Shown in pieces: positions 35,780 through 46,460 of a stretch of DNA of 64,000 nt (position 1 is the stretch's first letter; the number at the start of each line of letters is the position of its first letter). Source of the stretch: Xylophilus sp. Leaf220 (GTDB taxonomy: Bacteria > Pseudomonadota > Gammaproteobacteria > Burkholderiales > Burkholderiaceae_C). Made by a program: the position numbers and the translations under genes. Where the stretch lies: assembly GCF_001421705.1 (NCBI RefSeq), contig NZ_LMKO01000023.1:1-64000 (forward strand), written 5' to 3'. The notes beneath the pieces are model-generated. The model saw nothing but the letters and a program-made list of their open reading frames with translations, was not told where the DNA came from and ran no database searches.

Positions 35780-37452
35780 CACGCTGCTGCGACCGGGAGC
35801 GCGGGCGCCGCGCACGGCGCGCCGGTCGCGAGCTCGGCCCGCGGCGCGGCCGACAGCAGCCGCCGGGTGTAGGCATGCTCGGGTTCGGCGAAGACGCGGG
35901 CCGTCGGCCCCTGCTCGACGACACGGCCCTGCTGCATCACCACCACCCGGTCGCACAGTTGCGCGGCTACCCGGAGGTCGTGGGTGATGAACAGGATGCC
36001 CAGGCCAAGATCGCGCTGGAGTTCCCGCAGCAGTTCGAGGATCTGCGCCTGCACCGACACGTCGAGCGCCGAGACGGCCTCGTCGGCCACCAGCACCTGC
36101 GGCTGGCAGGCCACGGCGCGGGCGATCGCCAGCCGCTGCCGCTGGCCGCCCGAGAACTGGTGCGGGTAGCGCGCAAGCGCCGCGCGCGGAAGCCCGATCC
36201 GGTCCATCAGCTCTTCGGCGGTCTTGCGCGCCTGCGCCGCGTCCATCCCGAAATTCATCGCGCCTTCGACCATCGACGAGCCGACGGTGCGACGCGGATT
36301 GAGCGAGCGGTTGGGATCCTGGAACACCACCTGCACCCGGGAGCGCAGCGGCCGCAGGCGGCCCTCGGGCAGGCTCTGCACCTCGGTATCGCCCCATAGC
36401 ACCCGGCCCTCGGAGGGGTCGATCAGCCGGACCATGCAACGCGCCAGGGTCGATTTTCCGGAGCCCGACTCCCCCACGACGCCGACGGTCTCGCCGCGGC
36501 GCACCGCCACGCTGGCGCCCTGCAGCGCGCTGTTACGGCTGGCCCGGCCCAGCCAGTCGCGGCGCAGGTAGACCTTGCCGACCGCATCGCCAGCCAGCAG
36601 GTGCTTGCCGACCGCGGGTGCGCGCGGGGCGGGCGGGGTCATGCTGGGCACCGCATCCAGCAGCAACCGGGTGTAGGCCTCGCGCGGGCGGCGCAGCACC
36701 TGCTCGCACCGCCCCTTCTCGACCACCGTGCCCCGGTGCATCACCAGCACCTCGTCGGCGATCTCGGCCACCACGCCCATGTCGTGGGTGATGAACAGCA
36801 CCGCGCTGGCGTGCTCCTGCTGCAACTCGGCGATGAGCTTCAGGATCTCGGCCTGTGTGGTGACGTCGAGGGCGGTGGTCGGTTCGTCGCAGATCAGCAG
36901 GCGCGGCCTCAGGATCATCGCCATGGCGATGACGATGCGCTGACGTTGCCCGCCCGAGAGCTGGTGCGGATAGCTGGCGAAGATGCGCGCCGGATCCGGC
37001 AGGCGCACCCGGTCGAAGGTGGCGAGGATGGTCGCCTTGCGTGCCGCCGCGCCGTCGGCGGTATGGGTGCGCAGCATCTCGTCGACCTGCTCGCCGCAGC
37101 CGAGGACCGGGTTGAGCGCCGTCATCGGCTCCTGGAACACCATGCCCATGCCGGCACCGCGCAGTTGCCGCAGCCGGCGCGCCGGCAGGTAGACGCTCTC
37201 GGTCATCAACGGCTCGCCGCCGAGCCAGATCGAGCCGGCAGCGACCGACAGGCCCTTCGACGGCAGCCCCATGACGGTGGTGGCCAGCACCGACTTGCCG
37301 GAGCCGGATTCGCCGACGATGCACAGCGTCTGGCCGGCACGGATCTGCAGGTCGAGCCGTTCGATCGCGAAGGGCCGATCGGCATCGGCCGGCAAAGCGA
37401 CCCGCAGGCCGCGGACATCCAGCACGACGGGCGCAGTAGGAGAGAGGGTCAT
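35779..37452 (-). CDS. Peptide-type ABC transporter ATP-binding protein, two fused ATPase modules
   Basis: 557 residues containing DppD-like and DppF-like modules in one chain. Module 1: Walker [12 protein letters not shown] at 47-57, signature LSGGQRQR, Walker [13 protein letters not shown]. Module 2: Walker [12 protein letters not shown], signature [14 protein letters not shown], Walker [13 protein letters not shown]. Each is followed by the ~40-residue oligopeptide-transporter tail ([10 protein letters not shown] and [10 protein letters not shown]). Fusion means one polypeptide can energise the two permeases. Located 13 bases after the DppC-like permease. Confidence 0.95.
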   Translation of the reverse strand: MTLSPTAPVVLDVRGLRVALPADADRPFAIERLDLQIRAGQTLCIVGESGSGKSVLATTVMGLPSKGLSVAAGSIWLGGEPLMTESVYLPARRLRQLRGAGMGMVFQEPMTALNPVLGCGEQVDEMLRTHTADGAAARKATILATFDRVRLPDPARIFASYPHQLSGGQRQRIVIAMAMILRPRLLICDEPTTALDVTTQAEILKLIAELQQEHASAVLFITHDMGVVAEIADEVLVMHRGTVVEKGRCEQVLRRPREAYTRLLLDAVPSMTPPAPRAPAVGKHLLAGDAVGKVYLRRDWLGRASRNSALQGASVAVRRGETVGVVGESGSGKSTLARCMVRLIDPSEGRVLWGDTEVQSLPEGRLRPLRSRVQVVFQDPNRSLNPRRTVGSSMVEGAMNFGMDAAQARKTAEELMDRIGLPRAALARYPHQFSGGQRQRLAIARAVACQPQVLVADEAVSALDVSVQAQILELLRELQRDLGLGILFITHDLRVAAQLCDRVVVMQQGRVVEQGPTARVFAEPEHAYTRRLLSAAPRAELATGAPCAAPALPVAAA

Positions 37453-37465
37453 GGTGGGCAGGCGC

Positions 37466-38338
37466 TCAGACGCGCTTGGAGAATTTGGGGTCGAGCACGT
37501 CGCGCAGCCCGTCGCCCAGCATGTTGATCGCCAGCACCGTCGGCACCAGGAAGAGCGCGGGGAACAGCACGTTGCCCGGGTTCTGCGAGAACTGCACCCG
37601 GCCTTCGGCCATGATGTTTCCCCAGGTGGGTACGTCGGACGGCAGGCCCAGCCCGAGGAAGCTCAGGATCGCCTCGGTCAGCACGGCCGACGCCGCGATG
37701 AAGGTGCCCTGCACGATCAGCGGGGCCAGTGCGTTGGGCAGGATGTCGCGCCAGAGGATCATCGCGTTGCCGGTCGCGAGCGCCCGGGCCGCCTCGACGA
37801 AGGGCTCGTCGCGCAGGCCCATCACCAGGGCCCGCACCAGCCGGGTCACCCGTGGAATCTCGGGCACCGCGATGGCCAGGATCACCGTCGGCAGGCTGGC
37901 GCCCAGCACCGCCACCAGGGTGATGGCGAGCAGCACCGCGGGGATGGCCATCAGGCCGTCCATCACCCGCATCAGCACCGCGTCGGCGGCGCGGAAGTAG
38001 CCGGCCAGCATGCCCAGCAGGCAGCCGAAGCCGACCGCGACCGCCGCGGTCAGCAGGCCGACGGCCATCGACACCCGCGTGCCGTAGAGCACCCGGCTCC
38101 AGACGTCGCGGCCGACGCTGTCGCTGCCCATCCAGAAGGTGTGGGCCAGGCGGGCGCCGTCGGGCAGGGTCACCTCGCCGGCGGTGCCGGCGGGCACCGA
38201 GACAAAGGCCGAATCCATCGCCGACGGGTCGAAGGTGCCCAGCCACGGCGCCAGGAGGCCGAGCAGCGCGAGCACCGCCAGTGCGACGGCGCCGGTGCGA
38301 ACCGCACCGTTGCGGGAGAGACGGCGGAGTGTGTGCAT
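37466..38338 (-). CDS. Peptide-type ABC transporter permease (DppC-like)
   Basis: 290 residues with an N-terminal helix (VALAVLALLGLLAPWLG) and five further spans. GSDSVGRDVWSRVLYGTRVS is the DppC/OppC hallmark. The EAA loop is ALATGNAMILWRDILPNALAPLIV. One base separates it from the DppB-like permease upstream. Confidence 0.94.
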   Translation of the reverse strand: MHTLRRLSRNGAVRTGAVALAVLALLGLLAPWLGTFDPSAMDSAFVSVPAGTAGEVTLPDGARLAHTFWMGSDSVGRDVWSRVLYGTRVSMAVGLLTAAVAVGFGCLLGMLAGYFRAADAVLMRVMDGLMAIPAVLLAITLVAVLGASLPTVILAIAVPEIPRVTRLVRALVMGLRDEPFVEAARALATGNAMILWRDILPNALAPLIVQGTFIAASAVLTEAILSFLGLGLPSDVPTWGNIMAEGRVQFSQNPGNVLFPALFLVPTVLAINMLGDGLRDVLDPKFSKRV

Positions 38339-38339
38339 G

Positions 38340-39281
<942 letters not shown>

Positions 39282-39293
39282 CGCGGCCTCGCC

Positions 39294-40925
39294 CTACTGC
39301 TTGCGGATGTTCCAGTACACCTGGGCACCCGCCGGGACCAGGCCGGTGATGTTCCTGCGCAGCGCGGCCGGCTGGCTGTACTGTCCCAGCGGCACGTGGG
39401 ATACCGTCTCGAAGGCGCGCAGCTGGGCCGCCTGGGCCAGCTTCTTCTTGTCGGCGTCGGTCGTGGCCTGGGTGAACTGGGTCTTGAGGGATTCGAGCTG
39501 CGGATCGTTCTGCCAGCCGAACCAGCCTTTCTCCCCGGTGGCGTTCATCATCGCCATCGTCACCGGGTTGAGGATGTCCGAGGCGGTCCAGGAGGTCATG
39601 AACATGTTCCAGCCGCCGGCCGACGGCGCATCCTTCCTGGCGCGGCGCGCCACCAGCGTTGCCCAGTCCATCGACTGCATGTCGACCTTGAAGCCGGCCT
39701 GCTCCAGCTGCTGCTTGGCGACCAGGGGCAGCTTCCCGATGGTGGGGTTGTCGCTGGGCCGCATCAGCACCACCGGCTCGCCCCGGTAGCCGGCCTCCTG
39801 CAGCAGCGCGCGGGCCTTCTGCGGGTTGGCGATGCCGGTGTAGTCGCCCGTCTGGTCGGATTCGAAGACGGTACCGCAAGGGAACATGCTGCGGCAGAAC
39901 CGGGTCAGGCCCGGCGCGCCGACCTGGGTGCGCAGCATCGCCTCCTGGCCCAGCGCCAGCATCGCCGCGCGGCGGATCTTCTCGCTGTCGAACGGCGGCT
40001 GCAGGAAGTTGAAGCGCAGCATGAACTGGCTGCCGGCGGGCTGCGCGTCTACCAGTTGGATGTCGGGGCTGCTGCGCAGGGTGGCGTATTGCTCGAACGC
40101 GGGCTGCTCCAGCAGGTCGGCCTCGCCGCCGAGCAGGGCGTTCATCTGGGTCTGGGCATCGCGGATGATGAGCCACTCGACCCGGTCCACGTAGACCTGC
40201 TTGCCGCCGGCAGTTCCCGACGGCGCCTCGGCACGGGGCTTGTACCGGGCGTTCTTGCGGAACACCACCCGCTCCCCGGGCCTGAACTCTTCGGCCACGA
40301 AGACGAAGGGGCCGGAGCCGACCGATTCCTTTACCTGGGTATCGCCCGGGGTGTCGGCCATCCGCTTGGGCATGATGAAGGGCACGTTGGACGACGGTTT
40401 GCCGAGCGCCTCCAGCACCAGGCCGAACGGCTCCTTCAGCACCAGGACGAAGGTCCTGGCGTCGGGCGTCTCGTAGCGGTCGGTGGCTTTCGCGAGCTGT
40501 GCGCCGAAGGTGTCGCGGCTGGCCCAGCGCTTGAGGGAGGCGACGACGTCTTCGCTGGCGACCGGCTTGCCGTCGTGGAATTCCAGCCCGTCGCGCAGGG
40601 TGAAGGTCCAGGTCCTGCTGTCCGGAGAAACCTTCCACTTCTCCACCATCTGCGGCTTGATCCGGCCTTCGGCATCGGTGGCGAACAGGGTGTCGTAGAC
40701 CATGTAGCCGAAGTTGCGGGTGACGTAGGCGGTGGTCCAGATCGGGTCCAGCACGGTGATGTTGCTGGTGGGGATGATCTTGAACGTCGTGGCCTGGGCC
40801 GCGGCATGCGAAGCCGCCGCGGCCAGCACGATGCCGACGGCAGCCGCCAGGCAGCGCCGGAGGGCGGCATGGGGAGCCGCCGTGCGACGGCGCGGGTTCG
40901 ACAGGATCCGGTTCTGCAGGTGCAT
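39294..40925 (-). CDS. Peptide-type ABC transporter periplasmic substrate-binding protein (SBP_bac_5)
   Basis: 543 residues from ATG 40923-40925; GCGGAAA lies upstream. A Tat-independent signal peptide with a long basic n-region (residues 1-~44, ending ASHAAAQA) directs it to the periplasm. TLFATDAEGRIKPQMVEKWKVS and WTFTLRDGLEFHDGKPVASEDV are cluster-C (family 5) hallmarks. Ligand could be di/oligopeptide, glutathione, opine or another amide; not resolvable here. First gene of the operon. Confidence 0.94.
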   Translation of the reverse strand: MHLQNRILSNPRRRTAAPHAALRRCLAAAVGIVLAAAASHAAAQATTFKIIPTSNITVLDPIWTTAYVTRNFGYMVYDTLFATDAEGRIKPQMVEKWKVSPDSRTWTFTLRDGLEFHDGKPVASEDVVASLKRWASRDTFGAQLAKATDRYETPDARTFVLVLKEPFGLVLEALGKPSSNVPFIMPKRMADTPGDTQVKESVGSGPFVFVAEEFRPGERVVFRKNARYKPRAEAPSGTAGGKQVYVDRVEWLIIRDAQTQMNALLGGEADLLEQPAFEQYATLRSSPDIQLVDAQPAGSQFMLRFNFLQPPFDSEKIRRAAMLALGQEAMLRTQVGAPGLTRFCRSMFPCGTVFESDQTGDYTGIANPQKARALLQEAGYRGEPVVLMRPSDNPTIGKLPLVAKQQLEQAGFKVDMQSMDWATLVARRARKDAPSAGGWNMFMTSWTASDILNPVTMAMMNATGEKGWFGWQNDPQLESLKTQFTQATTDADKKKLAQAAQLRAFETVSHVPLGQYSQPAALRRNITGLVPAGAQVYWNIRKQ

Positions 40926-41038
40926 ACGATGTTTCCGCTGAGGAGAAGGCTGGTGCCGGGCCTGCCGCAGCGCCCCGATCACCGCTCGACGCGGTTTGCG
41001 GCGAGGTCTTCATTGGCGCATGCCGGCGGTCGAATGCG

Positions 41039-41075
41039 TATATACAGTTGGCATGGACTGTTGTAGAACAGTTGG
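41039..41075. promoter_or_regulatory. Divergent control region with repeated ACAGTTGG
   Basis: Two perfect ACAGTTGG sites (41044-41051 and 41068-41075) lie 24 bases apart, with a related ACTGTTG between them, next to a TATATA box (41039-41044). They sit between the MocR gene and the ABC operon. MocR regulators commonly bind paired direct repeats in the divergent promoter, so this is the best operator candidate. Confidence 0.5.
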
Positions 41076-41090
41076 AACTTTCCGCCCGAA

Positions 41091-42563
41091 GTGGTGCAAC
41101 CGGCGCACGCCGAACGTGCGCGCCCCGACATGATCTCGATCGACCCCCGCCTGCCGACGCCGCTGGTCCGCCAGCTCTACGAAGCGATCGCCCGCGCGAT
41201 CGGCTCCTCCGCCTTCGGCCCGGGCGCACGCCTGCCATCGGTGCGGGCCCTGGCCAAGGAGTGCGCAGTCAGCACGATGACCGTCACCAACGCCTACCAG
41301 CGGCTGGTGGCCGAGGGGCTGGTCGAGGCGCGCCGCGCCAGCGGCTACTACGTGGCGCAGCGCAAGGCCACGGCGGCCCGGCGCATGCCGTTCCGCGGCC
41401 GCACCGCGGTGGATGCGCACTGGCTGCTCAAGCATGTCTACGAGGACGACAAGACGCTGCTCAACGCCGGCTGCGGCTGGGTGCCGCCCGAGATGCTGCA
41501 CACCGACGGCATCCGCCGCGCCCTTGCCGCCCTGGGGCGCAAGTCGGCGGTGGGCTTCGCCAGCTACGGCACGCCGCACGGCTACCTGCCGCTGCGCCAG
41601 CAGATCCAGGTGATGCTGGCGCAGCGCGACATCGAGGCCCCGCCGCACCAGATCGTCATGACCAGCGGCGCCTTCCAGGCGCTGGGCCTGATCGCCCGCT
41701 GCCTGCTGCAGCCGCGCGACGCGGTGCTGGTGGACGAGCCCGGCTCGACCAACCTCTTCGCGACCCTGCGTGCGATGGACCTGCGGCTGATCGGCGTGGA
41801 GCGAACCGTCCACGGCCCCGACCTGGAAGCGCTGCAGGCGCTGGCGCAGCGCCACAAGGCCAAGGCGTTCTTCACCAGCACCAACCTGCACAACCCCACC
41901 GGCAGCCTGTGCACCCCGGCGGTCGCCCACCAGATGCTGCGTCTGGCCGAGCAGCACGATTTCGTCATCGTCGACAACGACGTGATGGCCGGCCTCGACC
42001 CGCCGGGCGCGACCTGCCTGGCGGGCCTGGGCGGACTCGAGCGGGTGATCCACGTCGGCAGCTTCTCGAAGACGGTGTCGCCCGCGCTGCGGGTCGGCTT
42101 CGTCGCCGCGCGCGAGGAGTTCTCGGAGAAGCTCATCTTCCAGAAGATGATGGGCGGCCTTACCACCTCGGAGCTCAACGAGAAGCTGCTGCACGGCGTA
42201 TTGACCGAGGGCCGCTACCGCAACCATCTGGCACAGTTGTCCGGACGGCTGCGCCACGCGATGGCTGCCGTCTGCGACGGCGTCGAGGGTGCCGGCATGC
42301 ATTTGTTCCTGCGGCCCTGGGGTGGTCCTTTCCTGTGGGCACGCTTCGAGGCCGACCATGTCGACATGCGCGCCCTAACCCAGCGCGCAGTGAGCGAGGG
42401 CATTCTGCTGGCACCCGGCGACCTGTTCCGCACCGACCTGCAGCCGACGCCGTGGATGCGCTTCAACGCCGGCTATGCCGACGACAAGCACCTCTACCGG
42501 TTCTTGACGCGCGAGGCGCGGATGTTGCGAAGCGTGCCGCGTGCCCGGCCCCCCGCAGTCTAG
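41091..42563 (+). CDS. MocR-type regulator (GntR HTH fused to class I aminotransferase fold)
   Basis: 490 residues from GTG 41091, or 477 from the internal ATG 41130 (MISIDPRLPTPLVRQ), which I consider equally likely. N-terminal winged HTH (YEAIARAI ... GARLPSVRALAKECAVSTMTV-type, ~residues 25-80), then a PLP aminotransferase-like domain with NPTG (TNLHNPTGS), VDNDVMAGLDPPG (Asp for PLP N1) and SFSKTVSPALRVGF (PLP Lys). MocR proteins sense amines or PLP and control neighbouring operons. Divergent from the ABC-amidase operon, so it likely controls it. Convergent 4-base overlap with the cyclase gene. Confidence 0.92.
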   Translation: MVQPAHAERARPDMISIDPRLPTPLVRQLYEAIARAIGSSAFGPGARLPSVRALAKECAVSTMTVTNAYQRLVAEGLVEARRASGYYVAQRKATAARRMPFRGRTAVDAHWLLKHVYEDDKTLLNAGCGWVPPEMLHTDGIRRALAALGRKSAVGFASYGTPHGYLPLRQQIQVMLAQRDIEAPPHQIVMTSGAFQALGLIARCLLQPRDAVLVDEPGSTNLFATLRAMDLRLIGVERTVHGPDLEALQALAQRHKAKAFFTSTNLHNPTGSLCTPAVAHQMLRLAEQHDFVIVDNDVMAGLDPPGATCLAGLGGLERVIHVGSFSKTVSPALRVGFVAAREEFSEKLIFQKMMGGLTTSELNEKLLHGVLTEGRYRNHLAQLSGRLRHAMAAVCDGVEGAGMHLFLRPWGGPFLWARFEADHVDMRALTQRAVSEGILLAPGDLFRTDLQPTPWMRFNAGYADDKHLYRFLTREARMLRSVPRARPPAV

Positions 42564-44482
42564 AGCACCTCGGCCACCACACGGTTGCGGCCGGCGTGCT
42601 TGGCGTCGTAGAGCAACCGGTCGGCCCGCGCCACCAGTTCCTCGCCGCGGATCGGGTGGTCGCCCGTCTCCAGCAGCACCAGGCCGAAACTGGCGGTGAC
42701 CACGCCGTGCGGGCTCGCGGCATGCGGCAGGGCCAGCGCCTCGATCGCCGCGCGCACCTGCTCGACGAAGGGCCGGGTGGCCGAGAGCGTGTCCGCGCCG
42801 TCCATCAGGATGCCGAATTCCTCGCCGCCGATGCGGAAGAAGTGGTCGCCGGCCCGTGCCAGCCGCTCGCGCACCACGCGGCTGACCGCCTGCAGCACCA
42901 GGTCGCCGGCGGGGTGGCCGTAGCGGTCGTTGTACTGCTTGAAATGGTCGACGTCCACCATGCAGAAGGCCACCGGCGTGCGGAGGCGGGCGTGGCGCGC
43001 CATCGTCGCCGCGAGCACCGCGTTGAAGTGGCGGCGGTTGAAGGCGCCGGTGAGTTCGTCGGTGATCGCCATGTCGGCCAGGCGCTGGTTGGCGGCCGCC
43101 AGCGCCGCGGTGCGCTGGGCTACCTCGCGTTCCAGGCCGGTGGTGAGTGCCGTCTGTGCGGCCAGTGCGCGTCGCTCGGCCCGCAGCTTGGCGGCCTTGA
43201 GCGTGTTCATCTGGTCGGCGAGTCCGAACGCGAGCAGCAGGATCTCGAGCATCGATCCGATCAGGGGAAGGTCCTTCACCCCACCGACCGAGGGCAGCAG
43301 ACCGGCCAGCGACAGGTAGTACAGCGTGACAGAGAGCGCCAGCATCGAGAACGCCAGCAGCAGGTAGAGCGCCGGCCGCGAGCCCGCAAGACCCAGCCGG
43401 ACCCCCATGAAAAACGCGAAACCCATCAGCGCGGTGTCGGCCACGATGCACAGCGCGATCGGCAGGGCATAGTGATTGAACAGCGCCGGCACCGCGCTCA
43501 GCGCATTGAACACGGCCAGCACCATCACCGCCCGGTAGATGCCCCGCGACAGCTGCCTGCGCGCGTCGATGTACGACAGCATGAAATAGACGAACGAGGT
43601 GAAGCAGGCCGCCACGCTGATAGGCAGCACCTGGCTGTTGAACACCGGTGCCTCGGGCCAGAGATACTGAAACGCATAGCCGCGGAAGGTGAAGCTCCAT
43701 AGCAGGAAGGCCGCCACGTACAGCGCATACAGGCCGAAATTGGGCTGTCGGGTCGAGGCGAACAGAAACAGGTTGTAGAGCAGCAAGGTGACCAGCGCGC
43801 CGTAGTACATGCCGATCACCAGGTGCTCGCCCTGCAGGTGCGTATGGAACGCCTCCATCGTCCAGAGCTGCGTCGTGATCGGCTCGTGCAGCCCGTCGTG
43901 GGTCGCGAGTCGCAGGTAGACCGCTACTGACTCGCCCGGTGACAGCCGTACCGGCACCGCGGGGACGACCGTGGCAATGCCGCGCGCGGCGAAGGGCCGG
44001 CGGTCGCCGGTGAAAACGTGGGTGTCTTCCGGTCCGCCCGTGCGCAGCAGGTGGATATCCACCTCGTCCTGCAGCGGCGAATCGATCTCCAGCATCAGCG
44101 AAAGCACTGCCGCGCCGTCGTTGCGCAGCAGCACCCTCGCCCACCAGACCGACTGCGAGAAGCCGAATGCGAACACGTTCGACCCGTGCGACCGCCAGCC
44201 GGAGGCGTGCTGCACGGCCGAGAGCTCCATACGCCCCCCAGGATCCTCCAGCAGTTGCATCCGGCTGCCGAGCAGCAGGCTGTCGCCCAGGGCCTCCACC
44301 GAAATCGACGGGGGTTCCTGCAGCGCTGCCGCATGTGCGGGTGCGGGTGCGGGTGCGCAGATCAGGCACATCGCGAACACGACGCCCGTCAACCAGCCGT
44401 TCCGCCATGCCGCAACGGACCGCCGGCACGGACCCATGGCAGCCTGGAACCGCCGTCGACAACGAGAAAAACAAGGTATCAC
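42560..44482 (-). CDS. Diguanylate cyclase with 7TMR-DISM sensor module
   Basis: 640 residues. A basic N-terminus with a hydrophobic segment (~31-50, probable signal peptide), then a periplasmic 7TMR-DISMED2-type beta domain (~60-215), seven membrane helices (~225-415), a coiled-coil linker (~420-470) and a GGDEF domain. The active site is GGEEF (552-556), so it should make c-di-GMP. The inhibitory I-site RxxD is present as RAGD (543-546), five residues before it. An alternative start is Met16. The sensor probably detects an extracellular carbohydrate-like ligand, by family analogy. Confidence 0.92.
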   Translation of the reverse strand: MIPCFSRCRRRFQAAMGPCRRSVAAWRNGWLTGVVFAMCLICAPAPAPAHAAALQEPPSISVEALGDSLLLGSRMQLLEDPGGRMELSAVQHASGWRSHGSNVFAFGFSQSVWWARVLLRNDGAAVLSLMLEIDSPLQDEVDIHLLRTGGPEDTHVFTGDRRPFAARGIATVVPAVPVRLSPGESVAVYLRLATHDGLHEPITTQLWTMEAFHTHLQGEHLVIGMYYGALVTLLLYNLFLFASTRQPNFGLYALYVAAFLLWSFTFRGYAFQYLWPEAPVFNSQVLPISVAACFTSFVYFMLSYIDARRQLSRGIYRAVMVLAVFNALSAVPALFNHYALPIALCIVADTALMGFAFFMGVRLGLAGSRPALYLLLAFSMLALSVTLYYLSLAGLLPSVGGVKDLPLIGSMLEILLLAFGLADQMNTLKAAKLRAERRALAAQTALTTGLEREVAQRTAALAAANQRLADMAITDELTGAFNRRHFNAVLAATMARHARLRTPVAFCMVDVDHFKQYNDRYGHPAGDLVLQAVSRVVRERLARAGDHFFRIGGEEFGILMDGADTLSATRPFVEQVRAAIEALALPHAASPHGVVTASFGLVLLETGDHPIRGEELVARADRLLYDAKHAGRNRVVAEVL

Positions 44483-44666
44483 ACGAAAAACCTAGCGCCT
44501 GCGCCGGCACAGCCACCAAGCCAAACCTGCTAAATACACAATTTGTCGCATTTTGTAATGAATTTCGAGGATTTCGTTACCGTTCGACCATTCGGCGGCA
44601 AACGAGCGATCCGCTGCGGGTTGCCCGCGATGCGCGCCTCTGCCTCGGCTGCGCACAATCGGCCGC

Positions 44667-46304
44667 ATGGTCCGCCCCTCCCAACTGCTCCATCCCGCCC
44701 GCACCCCCGTCCCCACCCGCGCCGCCGCCACCGTGCTGCTGCTGCGCGACACGCCGGGCGGCCTGGAGGTGCTGATGACCCGCCGCTCGGCCACCGCCAG
44801 CTTCGCGCCCGGCGCCTACGTGTTCCCCGGCGGCGGCATCGACCCGGCCGATGCGCTGGCCCACCCGCTCGCCGCCCGCCGCGCCGACCAGGCCGATCTG
44901 CAGCTGACCCAGGCGATCGCCGCGATCCGCGAGAGCTTCGAGGAGCTGGGCGTGCTGCTGGCCCGCCACCCCGACGGCCGCCCGGCCGGCGCCGCCGATA
45001 TCGCGGCGCTCGACCGGCAGGCGCCCTTCGCGGCGCAGTGCGCGGCGGCGGGCCTGGTGCTGGCGGCCGACACCGTCTTCCCGCTGGCCCACTGGATCAC
45101 CGACCGCGATTTGCCGCGGCGTTTCGACGTGCCCTTCCTCGTCGCCCGCATGCCCGACGACCAGGAGCCGGTCGCCGACGAGGCCGAGCAGTTCGAGCCG
45201 GTCTGGGTGCGGCCGGCCGATGCGCTGGCGCGCCATGCGGCGGGCGGTTTTTCGATGATCTTCCCGACGGTGCGCACGCTGCAGCGGCTGGCGCCGTTCG
45301 CAGGCGCCGACGCGCTGCTGGCCGCCTGCGCGCACGGCCGGCCGCTCTGGACCAGCTGTCCCCGCGCCGGCCTGCTGGCCGGACAGGAGGCGCGCTACAT
45401 GGAGAGCGACCCGCCGTACGGCGAGCTGGCCCTGGTCTGCCCCGACGGGCAGATCGCGCATCCGCTGGACTGGCAGCATGCGCACGCCGTTCCGCTGCTG
45501 AAGAACGTGCTGCGCCTGACCGCGCCCAATCCCGGCCCCATGACCGGCCCCGGCACCAACAGCTACCTGGTCGGCGAGCCGGGCACCGGCTATGTCGCGA
45601 TCGACCCGGGCCCCGCCGACGCGGGCCACGTCGCCCGGCTGCACGCGGCCGCGGGCGGCGACATCCGCGCCATCGTCTGCACCCACTCGCACCCCGACCA
45701 CGCGCCCGGCGCCTGGCCGCTGCAGGCGCTGTGCGTGGCGGGCGGCCGGCCGGCACCGCCGGTGCTGGGGCTGCCCTCGGCGCCCACGGCGCGGGCGCAC
45801 AGCCGGTTCGTGCCCGACCGCGTGCTATCGAATAGAGAGCAGGTGGCCGGCACCGGATGCGGGCCAGGGCACGATCTGACCGTTATTTTTACACCGGGAC
45901 ATGCCGCCAACCACCTGTGCCTGGTGCTGGCGCAGGACGGCCTGCTGTTCTCGGGCGACCATGTGCTCAACGGCAGCACCACCGTCATCGACCCGCCCGA
46001 CGGCCACATGGGCGACTACCTGGAGTCGCTCGACGTGCTGACCGCCGCCTGCGCCGAGTTCGGCATCGACTTCATCCTGCCCGCCCACGGCCACGTGCTG
46101 CACGACGCGCACAGCGCCATCGCCCGGCTGAAGGCCCACCGGCTGGCACGCGAGGCGAAGGTCTCGGCCGCGGTACAGGCCCTGCCCCACGGCAGCCTGG
46201 ACGACTGGCTGGCCCATGCCTACGACGACGTGCCGCGGGCGCTGTGGCCGGTGGCCGAGCGCTCGCTGCTGGCGCATGTCGAGCGGCTGCGGGCGATGGC
46301 GTAG
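44667..46304 (+). CDS. Nudix hydrolase-metallo-beta-lactamase fusion protein
   Basis: 545 residues. Residues ~15-255: a Nudix domain with FPGGGIDPADA and, after a ~25-residue insertion in the box, RESFEELGVLL. Residues ~270-545: an MBL-fold domain with THSHPDHAPGA (HxHxDH), TPGHAANHL, FSGDHVL and PAHGHVL, followed by a helical C-terminal part (LACTB2-like). LACTB2-type MBL enzymes are RNases/hydrolases; the Nudix partner probably acts on a CoA or nucleoside diphosphate, which is inference. Bases 45824-45864 within the MBL part are an R1 repeat core, read as LSNREQVAGTGCG. After it, codons stay AT-rich (GTTATTTTTACA) for about ten codons. Confidence 0.9.
   Translation: MVRPSQLLHPARTPVPTRAAATVLLLRDTPGGLEVLMTRRSATASFAPGAYVFPGGGIDPADALAHPLAARRADQADLQLTQAIAAIRESFEELGVLLARHPDGRPAGAADIAALDRQAPFAAQCAAAGLVLAADTVFPLAHWITDRDLPRRFDVPFLVARMPDDQEPVADEAEQFEPVWVRPADALARHAAGGFSMIFPTVRTLQRLAPFAGADALLAACAHGRPLWTSCPRAGLLAGQEARYMESDPPYGELALVCPDGQIAHPLDWQHAHAVPLLKNVLRLTAPNPGPMTGPGTNSYLVGEPGTGYVAIDPGPADAGHVARLHAAAGGDIRAIVCTHSHPDHAPGAWPLQALCVAGGRPAPPVLGLPSAPTARAHSRFVPDRVLSNREQVAGTGCGPGHDLTVIFTPGHAANHLCLVLAQDGLLFSGDHVLNGSTTVIDPPDGHMGDYLESLDVLTAACAEFGIDFILPAHGHVLHDAHSAIARLKAHRLAREAKVSAAVQALPHGSLDDWLAHAYDDVPRALWPVAERSLLAHVERLRAMA
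45824..45866. repeat. R1 repeat core inside the Nudix-MBL gene
   Basis: Coding strand: GCTATCGAATAGAGAGCAGG, then TGGCCGGCACCGGATGCGGGC. About 35 of 41 bases match the murE copy, in the same frame, giving LS-N/K-x-E-x-x-A-G-x-G-C-G in both proteins. Confidence 0.7.
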
Positions 46305-46460
46305 CCACGACGCGGCGCGCCTGGTCGGCCTGGGGCGGCCCGCTGCCTTTCTCGTGTGGCTTCCGCTCGGCGCTCCTCTCCCAGACGCGCCCATCGCTTC
46401 CCTTGCCTCCCGCTACCCAGCCCAACCCAACCCACCCAACCGACCCGAAGGACTTCCTCC

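Noticed and set aside
41010-42359. 449-codon minus-strand ORF opposite the MocR gene
   Set aside because: Antisense shadow; the plus-strand gene has clear HTH and PLP motifs.
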